A DNA stretch of 64,000 nt from Rhynchonema sp. JSB1_4 (taxonomy: Eukaryota > Nematoda > Chromadorea > Monhysterida > Xyalidae). A program made the translations under genes and the position numbers. This document shows, in pieces, positions 32,396 through 44,599 of the stretch (positions are counted from its first letter, which is position 1; every line of letters begins with the position of its first letter). Under the pieces are notes generated by a model. That model worked only from the letters and a program-made list of their open reading frames with translations. It did no database searches and had not been told where the DNA came from. The stretch is taken from contig JASAMV010006919.1 of NCBI GenBank assembly GCA_030248065.1, positions 62,001-126,000 on the forward strand. Direction: 5' to 3'.

Positions 32396-35300
32396 CTACC
32401 GCTTTCCCGAGCTGCCTTGGCCATTATCAATAGCCAGATTCTGTGACTTCTTGCCTCCGGTCAAGTCTTTCAGCATTTCCAGCCCCGCTTTTTTCGCTGT
32501 CCGTTTGGCGATACCTTTCGGGCCCAAACTCTCAATATTGTACGCAGCTGTGGTGCCGTGGCCGGCTGCGTACAACGCATCATTCGTCACACGACCCGCC
32601 TCGGGACCGTATCTGCAGCAGCAGCGACAGAAGCAGTTTCAAAACATGCTTGAATATCAGCCAAACAATCAACTGGCAACGATGTACATACTCTCATAAT
32701 TGTTTTGAGAGAATCTTTTCGTACGCGTTGCTTGATCCGCAGAGCGTATAATACAGACTGAGCGCGGCCGGCCAAATATGGTAGCATTTCGCCAATGACT
32801 TCACTACGTTAGACTTGTTGTTGTGTGATTGGCATAGCAGCTACGTGACCGAAATACACAAATACTACGCCAACACGAGCTCGATTTCGGAGGTGGCAGA
32901 TTAGTGAAACATTCATACGTGGCTGCTGAATTGGCAAATGTTACACATTGTAGAATACAAAGTGGTGCATGAGGATTTTCTCTTTCTATTCATTTGGCAC
33001 GCCACCTCCGAAGTCGAGCTTGTGTTAGCGTAGATTGTCTTTACCTAACACGCGCTTAATGTGCTTTACGGATCAGGCAACGCGTTCGGTTTTTCCCAAA
33101 AGTATTGTCAGAGTACATGCCAGCAACGATCGCTGCAAAACACATCAACAACCAAACTAAATGATTGAAACATCAACCAACTTGTGCGTCACCACCTTGC
33201 AGGTGTCGTTGGCGATGTTCTTAGCGAGCGACTTGGCTGCGCCTTCCATTGTCATCCACACAGTCGCGATGCCTGCATCAACAATAATAATAACGTGTCC
33301 CGTCACTAAGGTCCAGCGCTGATTAGGTTTGTTTAAGCTCAGGCTTAGGCTCACACTGCCCTGTCAAAACAATCAGTTTAGACCAAAGCCTAAACCTAAC
33401 CCGAAGTGGAAGCCTAGGCCTAGGCCCAGCCCAGAAGTGGACCCTAGTGAGGACTGACAGGGAACACCTTTTATGCGACCAACCCGCCACTCCACCGCCG
33501 ACTACCTCCACAGCATCGTGGAACAATCCGCCTTGTCTCGTGCCCGTCCCGCCCAAACGCTTCTCCACTTTTCGTGCCATCACCTTACCGATCTCCACGG
33601 CCGCTTGACCGACAGCGTCAACTGCACACAAAATGACGTTAGTGTTCGGTCACGTATACTCTGGGTTTGCTGCCTAGGGATAATGCAAAAAGTTATAGAA
33701 CTTTTTGCACTATCACCAGTCAGCAAACCCCAAATAAATAATGCTGGCGCAGGTCCAAGTCAGTGGCACAGTCGGCTAATGGTATAGTATTTCCTTTTTA
33801 TGCAAGGCAAAGGAAACAAACGACCCCACGTTATAACTCAACTCCAGTTTGGGGTCGAGATCTCAGAAACTAATGAAAGAGATTAAGAATGTGTCCTTGT
33901 TAATCCAAGCACGACACTCAGCAGCAAACATAGTGAAATGTTTCATTGACATGCTGGCAGCGCACACGTAACAAAGCTCACTGCGAGCATGTGAAACATT
34001 GCTGTTGTTAGATTCCACAGGCAAACATTGACACGTTTTTGCCAACTGCGTGATTGAGTCGAAATTGTAATCTCGAGCCACTAGAAGTTCAATTATAACA
34101 CGGGGGCAACTTGTTTCCTTGGACCAAGAAAAACAGGAAACACTATACAGTCGTCAAATCAAGCGGTCAAATCACTTCGTCAACCAACTCAAGCAGCCCC
34201 AAATGAGCGCGAGAAACAATACATTGAAGTGACGACAAGATTTGACGATCTCATCTGTCCACAGTACCATAAGCCGGGACATCAGTGCAAAACAAATAAA
34301 CAAGACATCATCCGATCTGCCATTCAACGTTCGATATTGTCCCCGATCTAACTGATAATCATGTCTCACCTAAATATCCACTAATCTTCACGGCCACCTT
34401 TGTGCCCTTCCTCAGGTAGTGTACACTCGTTTGCAGCCTTCTATCGACGTTCACCGGTTTGGTGGTCGCGTCCGTTCGTTCGACGTATTTCGACGCTTTC
34501 TTCGACACCACCCGTGCCGTCTTGTCCGCGCCCTTCTCGACACCCCACGCAATCATCTTTCCCGCTGCAAATAACAATATTGACCCATGAGGAAATGATG
34601 GTTGATTTCGAATCTTGAAGTCGATTGATTACCTTGACTTGAAAACAGAAAGTTGCCCATTTCGCGATTCAAATGGGTTAGGTTTGAAGCCAGATTACTT
34701 TACTAAATTCACTTTTGATCCAGCGTTTACAAGGAACTGACTCAGGCCCAGCTATGATTCATTCAAAATTGTGTTTATCGTCACACATATGACAACAATA
34801 GTTCACGGTTGACAAAGGAATATTTTTTTATCATAAAGTTCCGCCACGCACTTGATACGAGCAATTCAGCCATTTTGGTCGCCAATCGTTTTGATTCGTC
34901 GGCACTCAATGGTGTCTCGGACTTCTGTCGTTGGAAAACGGTGTATTCACGGAGGTAGTTCTCGAATTGTTCCACTGTTACACGATCGAGGTCAGAAGGC
35001 AGGATCAGGCCGACGTATAGATCTGCAAGCGTACAATTGCAATGTTTTCACATTTCAAATGCGACCAAAGACTGTCCTGTATCAATACCAGAACTTATCA
35101 ATTGTGAACCTTGTGGACATGCCGTTAATCAAGTGTTGTTAGTGGAATGAGTTAACCATTTCACACACGGATTACATGCATTTGTTATCCATTCTCTCAA
35201 TCGTTCCATTCACTCAAACCTAACACGTACCCTCGCGCTCTTCTCCGTCCTCTAGAATAACATCCAAATTCAAGAATCATTTATCAAAAGTTTGTCGATA

Positions 35301-37892
35301 ACTGGTCCAAATTCTCGAAAGGGCAACCGTCACCGGGGGGTGGCTGTGCCCCCAAACACGATGATGACATGACAACTTTCAGTCCAGCTGGCTGACCTCA
35401 ATGCGTTGCGTGCTCACGTGAACAGCAGCGTTACAGCAACAGCACGTTGTGGGAATAAAAGGGAATTTACGCACCCAGGTGGAGAGCGTAATCAAACACA
35501 CTGTTGCGCCGCAACCCGGCCCGGTGGCGGTTTCGAGAATTTGGGCCATCATGTAAAACAGAAACAGACAAGTATGATCTACTAGGAGTTGACGTTAATA
35601 TCCATGTGAAACATTATGCTAGTTGAACCAAGTTACTGAACAACAGACATCAAAAGCTCGTTCTTGTAAAAAATAAACCCCTCATCGAACCTGGCTGATC
35701 AACGGTCGGGTTCGGGAACACATATGCCCCCCAGTTGGTGTGCAGTGTTGGCGACCTGCCCGGCAGCAGGGGATACACCCAATCGCCGACTTGCATAAAC
35801 GCCGGGGGCTGGTCGTTCGGGGACACTTTGGTGCTGGTTGACGACGCGTCGTCCGGCCTGAGACAAGGAGTTAAACAAAAATCAAATAACATGTAGCACA
35901 CATTAATACAAAATAATTTACTAAATTTTGGTTTGAAACTATTCACACATCCACATTCACAAGAAATCAAAAAAGAGAAACACCGCACACGTGTTGCCAA
36001 CCGAAATCTGAAAATCTTCAATTCGCTCGGATAAGTAGGCACGCTGGCATCGTCGCCCTCAATGAAGAAGATTTGCACACCACCGGGGATCACGAACAAT
36101 TCGTCGGCCAGTTTCGACTCGCCGAAAGCGTCAATGGCAGCGGTCAAATCTGGAGGAGATACAAGTGGAAGCAACGTTAACTCAATTTACAAAATTCAGC
36201 AAAACCTCATGTACAAGATTCTCTCACCTGCATACGGACTAGCAGGGCGTTCAATCACTTGTGCAGCAGCGTTCAAATTGCCGCCATCACTGTCGTTTCT
36301 CAGATCTTGCAATCGCCCGATCACGTGATTTCTCGCGGCGGCCATTTTGGTGTACAGTGGGTGTTTGGTGGCATCTGTGTGCAACGAACGACCCAGGTTC
36401 ATTGTATTCAATCGACGCTTTTATTTTCCGAACAAATTGCTATGTTGTGTGCTGTACACTCACTTTTCAATTGTCCGGCCCTGTCAATCAATTGCATGCC
36501 TCTTTCATACATAGCGAGTGCACCTTCGCGATGGTTGATCTCGTCGAAGCAGATACCCTGAACGTTTGGATGGTTTTGGTATTTTAGATATTGGGATACG
36601 ACGTCGACATTCACCCCACTGAAAATTTTTCGCACACGAAACCCGTGCTGTAGTATCTGCTTGCCGCAGAAGTTTTCTTGCACGCATTGTTCCAATTTAG
36701 TGTTAGAGGTCGGGGTAGCCCAACACCCGACATCTAGAAGCAGGGTTGGATTTAAAAAAAAAGTAAAAATTTTCTTGTAAAAAAATTTTTAAAAAAAGGT
36801 TGGCCACTTTTTTTATTTTAAAATGTTAAAAAGTAAGTCCACTTTTTTAATTATTTTTTCACTTTTTTTCCTTATTTTCTGACTTTTTTTTAAGGTAAAA
36901 GGCATATCTTCACGTGTTTTATTGCCTATGATTCTCAAAAAATTGCCTGCGGCGCTTATATTTCAGTTTGAAATGGTGTTATGATGGACTTATACAGTTC
37001 CCAGACATCCCAACAACAGCTGCATGTATAATATAGGACACCCCATACCGTATACTGCACAGTTATTGAGCGTGTCGCAAGCTATCGACAGACTCCACGT
37101 TGCTCGCCTGTTTGCTTTTGTGCGAATTAGCTATTTGCTGCTTTTGTGACACAAAGTGATTATGGTGTGAGTCTTTATCTCTCTTCAAATCTATCCCCAA
37201 ATTCACAAACAGAATGTTAGTCTTCCCTTTGTCATATACAGCATGTATACCCACAGTTACCTTCGAATTTCTCAAAGTCATGACCAAGGGGATTAGATCG
37301 CAGGTGATTACGTAAACATGCAAGCCAGTGGAAAAGTTCTCTTTAGTGTCCCTCAAAACGTGCCGTACTAACATGATTTCAGAAATTTCATTCTTCAAGA
37401 AACCAATTTTTTGGGGGTCCGGAATAATAAAAAAGTGATTTTTAAAAAAATTTAAGTTTTTAAAAAAAAGTTCGATAATAAAAATTTTTTTTAATCCAAC
37501 CTTGTCTAGAAGTACCCCACATCTGCGAAAAAAGCCGACACCTGACAGTTCCAAAAATACCCGACTCTCGACATCTAGTTTTCGAAGCAAAAACAGACAT
37601 AGTTTTTTCAAATGAATTCAACACAAAGTTGTTACATGCTCCGCCTTCGGAAACATTTGGTTCGAAGAAAATTTTCGCTCAAAATCGTTCTCTCAGCAAA
37701 ACTGATGTTTTAACCGAAAGTGTCGGGTCCAAAAAAACCCGACATCTGGAGGCAACCAACAGCTACTTTTTTGGTACCCAACATCCCTGACCCCATTCCA
37801 GTTCCAACAAAACACATGTGGCGAACCTGATCGATAACTGCGTAGGCTTCATTATACAACTCTTCCATCGTCATCGCGTTAATGTCAGACAT
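32396..37892 (-). CDS. SPART: Spartin (SPG20)
   Basis: Exons: 37892-37827, 36557-36464, 36374-36228, 36149-36002, 35857-35691, 35251-35231, 35022-34852, 34564-34370, 33621-33496, 33272-33182, 32612-32396 (480 aa). An N-terminal MIT domain spans exons 1-2 (YNEAYAVIDQ then FDEINHREGALAMYERGMQL). The middle region has FVIPGGVQIFFIEG and SVPTYPSELKIFRF, then GDWVYPLLPGRSPTL..GAYVFPNP. The senescence domain covers the last four exons (AGKMIAWGVEKGADKTARVV, TVWMTMEGAAKSLAKNI, AAYNIESLGPKGIAKRTAKKAG). Spartin acts on lipid droplets, endosomes and cytokinesis through MIT binding to ESCRT-III; human loss causes Troyer syndrome. Exon 6 is a 21-nt microexon (EDGEERE), which is the least certain part. 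Introns hold nested transposons. Confidence 0.92.
32684..33116. mobile_element. Foldback MITE, GTATACTCTGACA family, copy 3
   Basis: The left arm reads GTACATACTCTCATAATTG.. and the right arm CTTTACGGATCAGGCAACGC..ATTGTCAGAGTAC, matching the copy at 10808 in its outer parts. An additional inner inverted pair (GCCACCTCCGAAGTCGAGCT against its complement near 32880) suggests a second insertion. It lies in the last spartin intron. Confidence 0.6.
33328..33445. repeat. Degenerate TTAGGC telomere-like sequence
   Basis: CAGGCTTAGGCTCAC and GCCTAGGCCTAGGCCCAG lie in opposite orientation in a spartin intron. The pattern resembles the cores at 28345-28440 and 49720-49790. Confidence 0.5.
33661..33731. 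other. Imperfect hairpin, possible small-RNA precursor
   Basis: GGGTTTGCTGCC..GATAATGCAAAAAGTT is followed after 4 nt by AACTTTTTGCACTATC..GGTCAGCAAACCC in inverted form, giving a roughly 30-bp stem with two small bulges and a tetraloop-sized loop. The loop is shorter than typical microRNA precursors. It lies in a spartin intron. Confidence 0.4.
33758..33866 (+). repeat. tRNA-like (SINE-type) remnant
   Basis: AGTGGCACAGTCGGCTAATGG resembles a tRNA D-arm/A-box, and GGGGTCGAGATCTC resembles a B-box about 80 nt later. A CCTT..AAGG stem with a 7-nt loop lies between. The spacing and pairing are too poor for a working tRNA. Confidence 0.3.
36698..37795. mobile_element. TAGGG-family element interrupted by a hAT-type MITE
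   Basis: The left end TAGTGTTAGAGGTCGGGG and right end CATCCCTGACCCCA belong to the family of 55135-56493 (CACCCGACATC repeats). A 764-bp element is inserted at 36741. It lies in the first spartin intron. Confidence 0.65.
36741..37504. mobile_element. hAT-type MITE, CAGGGTTGGATT family
   Basis: Ends CAGGGTTGGATTTAAAA and TTTTAATCCAACCTTG. The target duplication TCTAGAAG is exact at 36733-36740 and 37505-37512. It is A/T-rich with no transposase. A partial copy is at 11319-11631. Confidence 0.85.
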
Positions 37893-38334
37893 GTTGGTGC
37901 GATTTTTTTGTTATCGTTGCAATTCTACAACAACGCTTGGATTCTTTCAGGTCCGAGTGCGAGAAATAATATTCAAATCAGATACTTGGGATAAAAATCC
38001 CTTTCCGCAAGTAAACGGCAAAGAAAAGAAGTCGAAACGTGGTCATATTTTGAGCTAAATTTTATTGTTGAGCCTCAGAATTACACAGATAAGATCATGC
38101 GTGATTTACATTAACCAAAAATAGTTGTGCATCCAGTTGTTAAATAAGGTGACTCATCGTCACCGTCACTACGACAATAACATTATGATACTTTGAGTTG
38201 CACTTGCACAAAATGTACACTTTCAGCCACTGTACACAATAACGGATCGTCTAAATAATTCTGATGCCTACCTACAGTAATAATATGGCAGTAACAATAA
38301 CTAATTGCTCAAAGTCGCGAGCTGTATGACTAGT

Positions 38335-38630
38335 CTAGGAAGAGTCGTCCTGTTCCCTAAACTTCGCTCCGTAAAACGGTATATATTTGCTCAAGATTTT
38401 CCATTCTGTGAAGTACAGGCCAGCGGCCATACCGAACGCGGTCCATGCGAATATTGATGGGTACCTGTAAAAAATAAAGCACATGTTTGAACAGCCCCTG
38501 TTTTGGGCACAGAAATGAAAACGAACTGAGCTGATACACAAGAATGAACTGATTTGGCATGATAAAACGCAGACAAAGCGAACCAGTTCTTTCCAGCGCG
38601 AGTCAACCGCACAGCCAATGGCGGCGCCAT
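38335..38630 (-). CDS. UQCR11: Cytochrome bc1 complex subunit 10 (UQCR11)
   Basis: Two exons, 38630-38584 and 38464-38335, give a 58-aa protein, the normal size for this subunit. The splice joins KN to WYPSIFAW within one codon (TG|G). A single transmembrane helix (about residues 19-35, FAWTAFGMAAGLYFTEW) is followed by the conserved WK-x5-IPFYGAKF. It belongs to respiratory complex III in the inner mitochondrial membrane and needs no cleaved presequence. The stop lies 442 bp before the spartin start on the same strand. Confidence 0.9.
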
Positions 38631-39209
38631 GTCGATCAAGTTTATTTTCGCCTGCAATTCACAAATTTGGACATTTTATTTTCTGAATAATTTCCAGAAA
38701 ACGCAAGTCAACTTGAGATACTGGTTTCAGTAATTGAAACCACAGGAACGTCTGAACCTGATCTGGACGCCAATTAACCGCGTGATCAATTCAAGTAATA
38801 CTTTTATTTCCGGATAAAAACAAACACTTTTACAAAAGAAACTAGGCCTCACAGATACCGGACAAAACAGATGAACAGCACTGAAAACAAAACAATGTGA
38901 TACAGAAACAGGCACTGCTGCAATTCAATAAATAAATCATAACAAAAACAGTCAAATAACACCCATTTATTACTACAAACCGATGTTATTGTTTGGACAT
39001 CGCTCAAAATCACAACAAAGACAAACCAACACAATTTCCACGGGAATGAGAAACCCTAACATAAATTTGAAGTTATTCTATCCCTCAATGTGTGACTCGT
39101 GTCATGACTTGCAGAAATAAAACTGACCGGCGCAAAAATTCTAGACGCGTCACATTTCTGCAAAGACAAAACAAAAAAACACCTGCCTATCAACAACAAT
39201 AATATTAGA
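38631..39209. other. Spacer between DAD1 and UQCR11
   Basis: No gene is seen. It is AT-rich with AATAAATAAATC near 38927 and no recognised repeat. It presumably contains the DAD1 3' UTR and the UQCR11 promoter. Confidence 0.4.
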
Positions 39210-39696
39210 TCATCCCATGAAGTTCATCACAACAAGATGCAGAATGACGTTGGCGAATATGAAGTCAGCGAACGCTCGCTCGGGACTGATGTGCGGGAAT
39301 TGCGACTTGTTCTGCGGATTCACTTGGATGCGAAGGCACACTGCAGCAATGAGCGACGCCGACGACAGTTTTGAACAAATTTAAAAAAAGCGCAAAAAAA
39401 TCAAATAACCAACCGGCCAGGACAAAGCTGCCCACAGCACTGATGAAGCCGGACAGGAACGAATTGAACGGAAACGTGCCGACCAGGCAGCAATAGGCGA
39501 ACTGAATCGGGAAATAACAGTTCGGGAATCGTTCTCGCGTTTTGTCAAGCCGTCAAACCATGATTTCTACACTTTTTACCTGAAATACACCGGTCAGAAA
39601 GATGTAGGTCAGATACGCGTCCACCAACTTCAATCGCGACGGCGTGCGAGTGCTGTAGTCATCGAGAAACTTGCCCAACACGCGGAACAATTCCAT
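39210..39696 (-). CDS. DAD1: Oligosaccharyltransferase subunit DAD1
   Basis: Three exons, 39696-39580, 39501-39414 and 39340-39210, encode 111 aa (human 113). The match is strong throughout: [59 protein letters not shown] and the end [11 protein letters not shown]. Three membrane helices are expected. DAD1 (OST2 in yeast) is a core membrane subunit of the ER oligosaccharyltransferase that transfers N-glycans; its loss triggers apoptosis, hence the name. Confidence 0.97.
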
Positions 39697-40324
39697 CGTT
39701 GCAATGTGTTCTGGTCAAGCTGGAACTTTCAGAAATCAACTGCACTTTTCGGCAATCAAAATTGGCCTACTGTCGTCAAATGTTGAACGTAACCACCTGC
39801 GATAGCAGAGGCACGGGGATCTACGAGAAACCCCGATTTGAAATCCGCATCATAAATCCAACCGCAGGGTAATTTTCAATAAAATTTATTTTTCGCTTGA
39901 AATATAAGGTTATTCACTCACAAATCACAACTCAGTGGTCAATCATTCAGGTATAATATTTTGTACAGACTAGAGTTCAGACTCAGAGAACAGTTTACTG
40001 ATGTACGAACATTAAAGTCACCAATGACAATATTGAACTTGAACGAAAATAACTGAGCACCAGTGTATGAACAGCGTAAACAGCCTGCGCAACAGCAGAA
40101 TGCAATAACAGGGCGCAAGATCGAAAATTGGCACATGACAAGTTGCCTTCGGCATCGTGGGAGTGGTGCCAAAATACCGAAAAAAACCGAGAATCAGATA
40201 TTTAATGTTCGGGATCTTTTTCCGGGTTTTTGATGGCCACCCATCATGGGTTGGTTTGGCAAAGACGATTTGAGAAATCTGTAACCCCACGTCGAGGACA
40301 ACCTGCACCAACACTACCCATAAA

Positions 40325-41068
40325 TTAATCGCCCGACTTTTTCACCTCAACTTCGGCTTTATCTGTCGGTTTTCCCAACGATTTCAGCGCCGCATCCATG
40401 GCCGCCTTCAACCGTCCGGCACCAAACGGAGGCAATGGATCACTATTGTTATCGTTGGCAGTCGATGGTCCCGGATCGGAGTTCGATCTTTGCATTTGCA
40501 CAGCCTGTCGATCACTCATCTGTTGTTCAACGTCGTCGTCATCGTCTAAATCCACCAGACTTTGACTTCGTTGCGGTGCAACGCCGGGAATCACACTTTT
40601 TAATCGGCCGATGGTCGAATTCGAGTAATCAAGATCGTGCCTCAGTTCCTGTATCATCGCCTTCTGCCGTTGAACGCGAATGCCGAGTTCTTGCGATCGC
40701 ATTTCGAGCCGCTCCAATCGATCGTTGATCTCGGCCGATTTGGCGGCCGAAGACGCGGCGCTGCGATTGTATTCGAATATCATTGTGCCGGCGGCAATGC
40801 CGAAAACGATCATTTCGCCGAGAATATCGGCGCCCAACGTTACGGCCATCTCTTCCGACAACGGTTTGACTTCTTGTGGTTTGCCGAATCCCATTAGGAT
40901 CAATTTGGACACGGTTTCCAGCCGATGATAGAACTGAGCAACCGGCACGCATAGATAGCGACGAAATATGTGATTTCTGACCGCGAACGCTTTGATTTGC
41001 ATCGACACCGGCTTCGAGATCTGTTTGATGCCGAGATAGCCGAGCTTCGCCAACGGAAATGGCACCAT
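40325..41068 (-). CDS. OPA3: OPA3-like mitochondrial protein
   Basis: A single exon encodes 247 aa. The N-terminal OPA3 domain is clear: FPLAKLGYLGIKQISKP (residues 4-20), the FRRYLCVPVAQFYHRLE block, and MGFGKPQEVKPLSEEMAVTLGADILGE. A hydrophobic segment (IVFGIAAGTMIFEY, about 85-100) is followed by a coiled coil (about 105-150) and a longer disordered Asp- and Gln-rich tail than in the human protein (179 aa). OPA3 is a mitochondrial membrane protein mutated in optic atrophy and 3-methylglutaconic aciduria; its biochemical role is unsettled. Confidence 0.92.
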   Translation of the reverse strand: MVPFPLAKLGYLGIKQISKPVSMQIKAFAVRNHIFRRYLCVPVAQFYHRLETVSKLILMGFGKPQEVKPLSEEMAVTLGADILGEMIVFGIAAGTMIFEYNRSAASSAAKSAEINDRLERLEMRSQELGIRVQRQKAMIQELRHDLDYSNSTIGRLKSVIPGVAPQRSQSLVDLDDDDDVEQQMSDRQAVQMQRSNSDPGPSTANDNNSDPLPPFGAGRLKAAMDAALKSLGKPTDKAEVEVKKSGD

Positions 41069-41114
41069 GTTGTTGGTTTGGTCGATCTTCAGCGAGTCAC
41101 CAAAAGAAAGTGAT

Positions 41115-41635
41115 CAGAGATTAGGGTCGGGCCGAGCCGGAGCCTGGGGCCGGACTTGCCGGCCCGAATTACTAAAATTTCAAGTCAAGAGCGCCTTTTT
41201 TGACCTGAAAGTCTTCAAAAAATTGCGCTTCGCGCAGTTTATATGCACGATTTTTTGTCGGACACAGACCAAATGAACTCGGTCGGTTCACAAAAACCGA
41301 ATCACAAAAACATAAACTTGGTTCCCCAAGAACATTTTGCAAGCTTTGTCTGACTATTTTTTTCCGTGGCGCTCAAAATCGGGCCGGGCCAACCTTGGGC
41401 TTGTCTGCCAGTTTCAGCGCAGGGGGCCCAGGCGGGGCGGCCCGCCCCGGGGGCGCCTCCCCCCCCCGGGGGGGGCCGGGGGGGGGGCAGCGCGCCCCCG
41501 GGGGGGGGCCCCGGGGGGGCCCCGGGGGCCCTCCGGGGCCCCCCCCCCCCCCCTGGTCAGTCGGGCCGAGGTCACGCGGGCCTGCCTATTTTACAATTAT
41601 GCGCAACGCGGTCCGATCCTGATCTCTGAAAATGA
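41115..41635. repeat. GGGCCGGGCC-rich element
   Basis: GGTCGGGCCGAGCCGG at the left and GGTCAGTCGGGCCGAGG..GGGCCTGCC at the right suggest an inverted, transposon-like unit. The 41410-41560 segment is a near-continuous G/C run of doubtful assembly. GGCCCGGCCC-type sequence also occurs at 7190-7440, 56740-56830 and 57455-57530. Confidence 0.45.
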
Positions 41636-42227
41636 CGGTTCGTGACGATTGTCTGTCCACCGATTCTTATCGACCAGACACGATACTGATGTAACGATGT
41701 CACATTATGACCGGATCTATGAAGTAATGTGATGCACGAAGACACATCAGATTGCGAAATAAACAGCACAATTCTTGAAGAAAGCAAAAATTGACCGCCA
41801 CCACGTTCTACAAAATTTCTCTTTTATTCATTTTTCCGTGATCTCAAACAAAGTGCGGATAGAAATATCAGCACCCACGTCGCAGGGCGACATCAAACAT
41901 CAGCGTGACCACGAAGTTTCAAGATACTGTAAGCTTTTTCTGGATTTTGTTCTTTCTATGGACAGGTCTTCTTGAAGAGGAGCCGAAGTCTAAGCCTACG
42001 CCTGAAACTGAGTCGCCTACGAGAAAACACAAGCGGATCATATTGCAGGGCCTGAAAGTACGAAGAGCAATGAAAACAACGCACGCAAAATATATATTTC
42101 AAAAGTAACAAAAGACCAGAAATTACATGACGAGATCATGAGAACAATGAAATGTGGAAAAATGAACAACTGGAAAAACATTTGAGCGTGTTGATCAAAC
42201 AAAGTTTGAGTGAGATATGCACGCCGA

Positions 42228-44260
42228 TTATTGAAACGAAAATGTATGACAATTCTTGATAGTGACCAGAGTTTCGTGCCGCACAAAACGCAGTGTGACG
42301 TCAGTATCACCAGAAATTCCCTTTTTCTCAACGATGTGAGCATCAGGCCATCGACCATTGAGCAGTCGCTCCCAATCAGACATCGCATTCGCAGACGCCG
42401 CCATTGGAATGTGATCAACATTGCGGCATTGCGCCATCATTCGCTGTCGTTGATCGCCACGATAATCGATCAGAATCCTGTTCGGTCCGCGTGATTCATC
42501 GATATGGAATAGTGGCTCGATGATGTCGACAATCCCGACTGCCGACAGCTGCACGTTCGTTGTCGCCTGGATCGAACTAAGCATTGGACATACGGTGGTA
42601 ATTCTGTGCAGCGCTGCGTGCACGTGACAATCGCGCAGCACTCGTGATCGGGCAGTCAAACTGAACGACGTTAGTTGTTGAAGGGCGTCGTTGGGCAGCA
42701 GCTCGAACACCTGCACACTTCTCGCGCCATCAGATCGCAAGTCGTCACGCAAATCCACGCGCAAACATTTGAGGTTGGGCATTTTCGGTGTGCACTTGGT
42801 GATAAATGCGCGCAACGCTTTCTTCTCGTGGAATTCGGCCGAGAAATCGGCCAAATGCGAGTAACCGGAGACAATACTTGGTTGCAGCTTGCAAAACAAA
42901 TGCATGTCAGTTGAAAGCAGGTCAATCGTCACAATTCGATTGCGAACGGTGATGTCTGAAAATACGGCATATGAAATTTGGGTTAGAAAACAAAGCACCA
43001 TCACCGTAAGCGTAAACCATCCAAAATGTCAGAAAAAAGCAATTGCCAACGCTTTCACCTACCGGCTGCGAGACTCTCAGCAAACGTAGTTCGTGCCCTC
43101 GATGTCCCCGTTTGATTCCCGCCAAAGAACAGCTTGAATTTCAGATTAGGTCGGCCGACGTTCATGAGCGATCCTGAAATTAGAAATTTCAACATTAGTC
43201 CTGTGATGTCAGATTGAAAGTTGAGAAACAAACAAGAGCACTTATGACATGCGAATGTCACTTACGAGCGTAGTTGTTTTGATGCTGATAAAGATAGACC
43301 GTTGTCAGTTTTGGAAAATTTTGCTCAATCACGTTTCGCAGTCTGCAGATTCGTTCCGGTTCAGTGAGCGAAATCAATTGCAGTGCGCGAATGTTCGGAC
43401 ACAGATGCACAAATCGTGCCAAAATTCGACACCAGACATCGAACAAGACTCGAGGATAGGTCGTGGCATGCACGGTTTCAAAGACCCGCACGTCTCCCCG
43501 ATAGTCGTCGTCAAAACAATCGAGCGTGATATGTTGTTGAGTGATTGTTGCTGTTGTGATGTTTGACCAGGCCGGACGTTGTTGCGTTTGTTGATTCAAC
43601 GCTTTGCACACCAACGAGACGCTCTTTTTGTCTCGAGCACTCAAATGCGGCAGAACGAATTTGCGCCAGACTTCCAGATAACGCTTGTCGAATCTTTCGG
43701 CCTGTTGGATTGATAGTCCACGACATGAGGTACATTTAGGTATAGCTTATGTCAAATGAAGAACCAGTTCAGATGAAAGTTTTATAACCGCGTACCTGAC
43801 TAGCACCGTTACCGTTTGCAATTTTCGGCACTTTTATGCGCCCATTGTGGTTCGAACCAGCTTCACACGGACGTTTAATGTTGTGACTGTTCGACAACGG
43901 ACGGTCCTGCAAATCGAGAAACTACATTGAGCAACCTTAAAACACGATAATAACCGCAGGGCCAGTTTTATACCCACCACGGCGCCATGGCCATTATCCA
44001 GTGCCAGTGCGCACCGTTGTGGAGACGCACTCACGTCTGGTGCGTTGTTTGTGCAGTCACGCTATAAACATGCAGCAAGAGTATAGTCGGCGACACTAGT
44101 TCAAAACTGCACACATAAACCGACATCGACCAAAATCACTCACAATTTCCAACTTTGGTTGAATAATTATACGAGGTGCGGGCAACACGGGCTTTTGATC
44201 AACGGAGATGTCACAGTCAGCGACGGCCACTGCGCCCCCAACCATCAAAGGCGTGGTCAT
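42228..44260 (-). CDS. F-box-like / leucine-rich protein
   Basis: Exons: 44260-44131, 44036-43978, 43906-43796, 43701-43266, 43173-43063, 42955-42228 (524 aa). A disordered N-terminus leads to an F-box-like motif in exon 4 (VWRKFVLPHLSARDKKSVSL then VCKALNQ..PAWSNI, about residues 108-145). The rest has irregular leucine-rich strands (LCPNIRALQLISL, FPKLTTVYLY, MPNLKCLRVDL) as in F-box/LRR substrate receptors of SCF ubiquitin ligases. I cannot name an orthologue. The first exon (ATG at 44260, MTTPLMVGG) depends on a donor within VSDF|G and is less certain than the rest. Confidence 0.65.
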
Positions 44261-44599
44261 GAATAAGCGCGCTCGTTGTTCTGCTGCCTGCAACCGGGTG
44301 GCACAATTCCCTCGTCATACACAAATTCACATTCGTACGACTAACTCGAACGCTAACAAAACAGCGCCGGTCAGGCAAAAGGAAACAACGTTAAAAATTG
44401 TCGCAAGTCAGTAAAAGATGGCAACCCACTGTGGAAAAGATATGACATAAATAAATGGTCGTTCGACCATTGTTACTCGAACAGAGCAACAGACTGCAGA
44501 CAAAGTAATGACATGGGTTTATTCTGGAACCAGTGCACACGTCTGTTTCTCACCTCTATATGATGACTCAAAGCAAGAATATACTAAACGCAGGAGTAC

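Noticed and set aside
33758..33866. Functional tRNA gene
   Set aside because: The A-box resemblance is good but the acceptor stem and T-arm do not pair. Kept only as a remnant.
37063..37611. 182-aa open frame, minus strand
   Set aside because: It spans the end of the CAGGGTTGGATT element and the flanking TAGGG element. The residues across the junction come from terminal repeats.
41337..41645. Gly/Pro/Arg-rich open frames on the plus strand
   Set aside because: They are translations of a G/C run in all three frames. There is no start context or homology.
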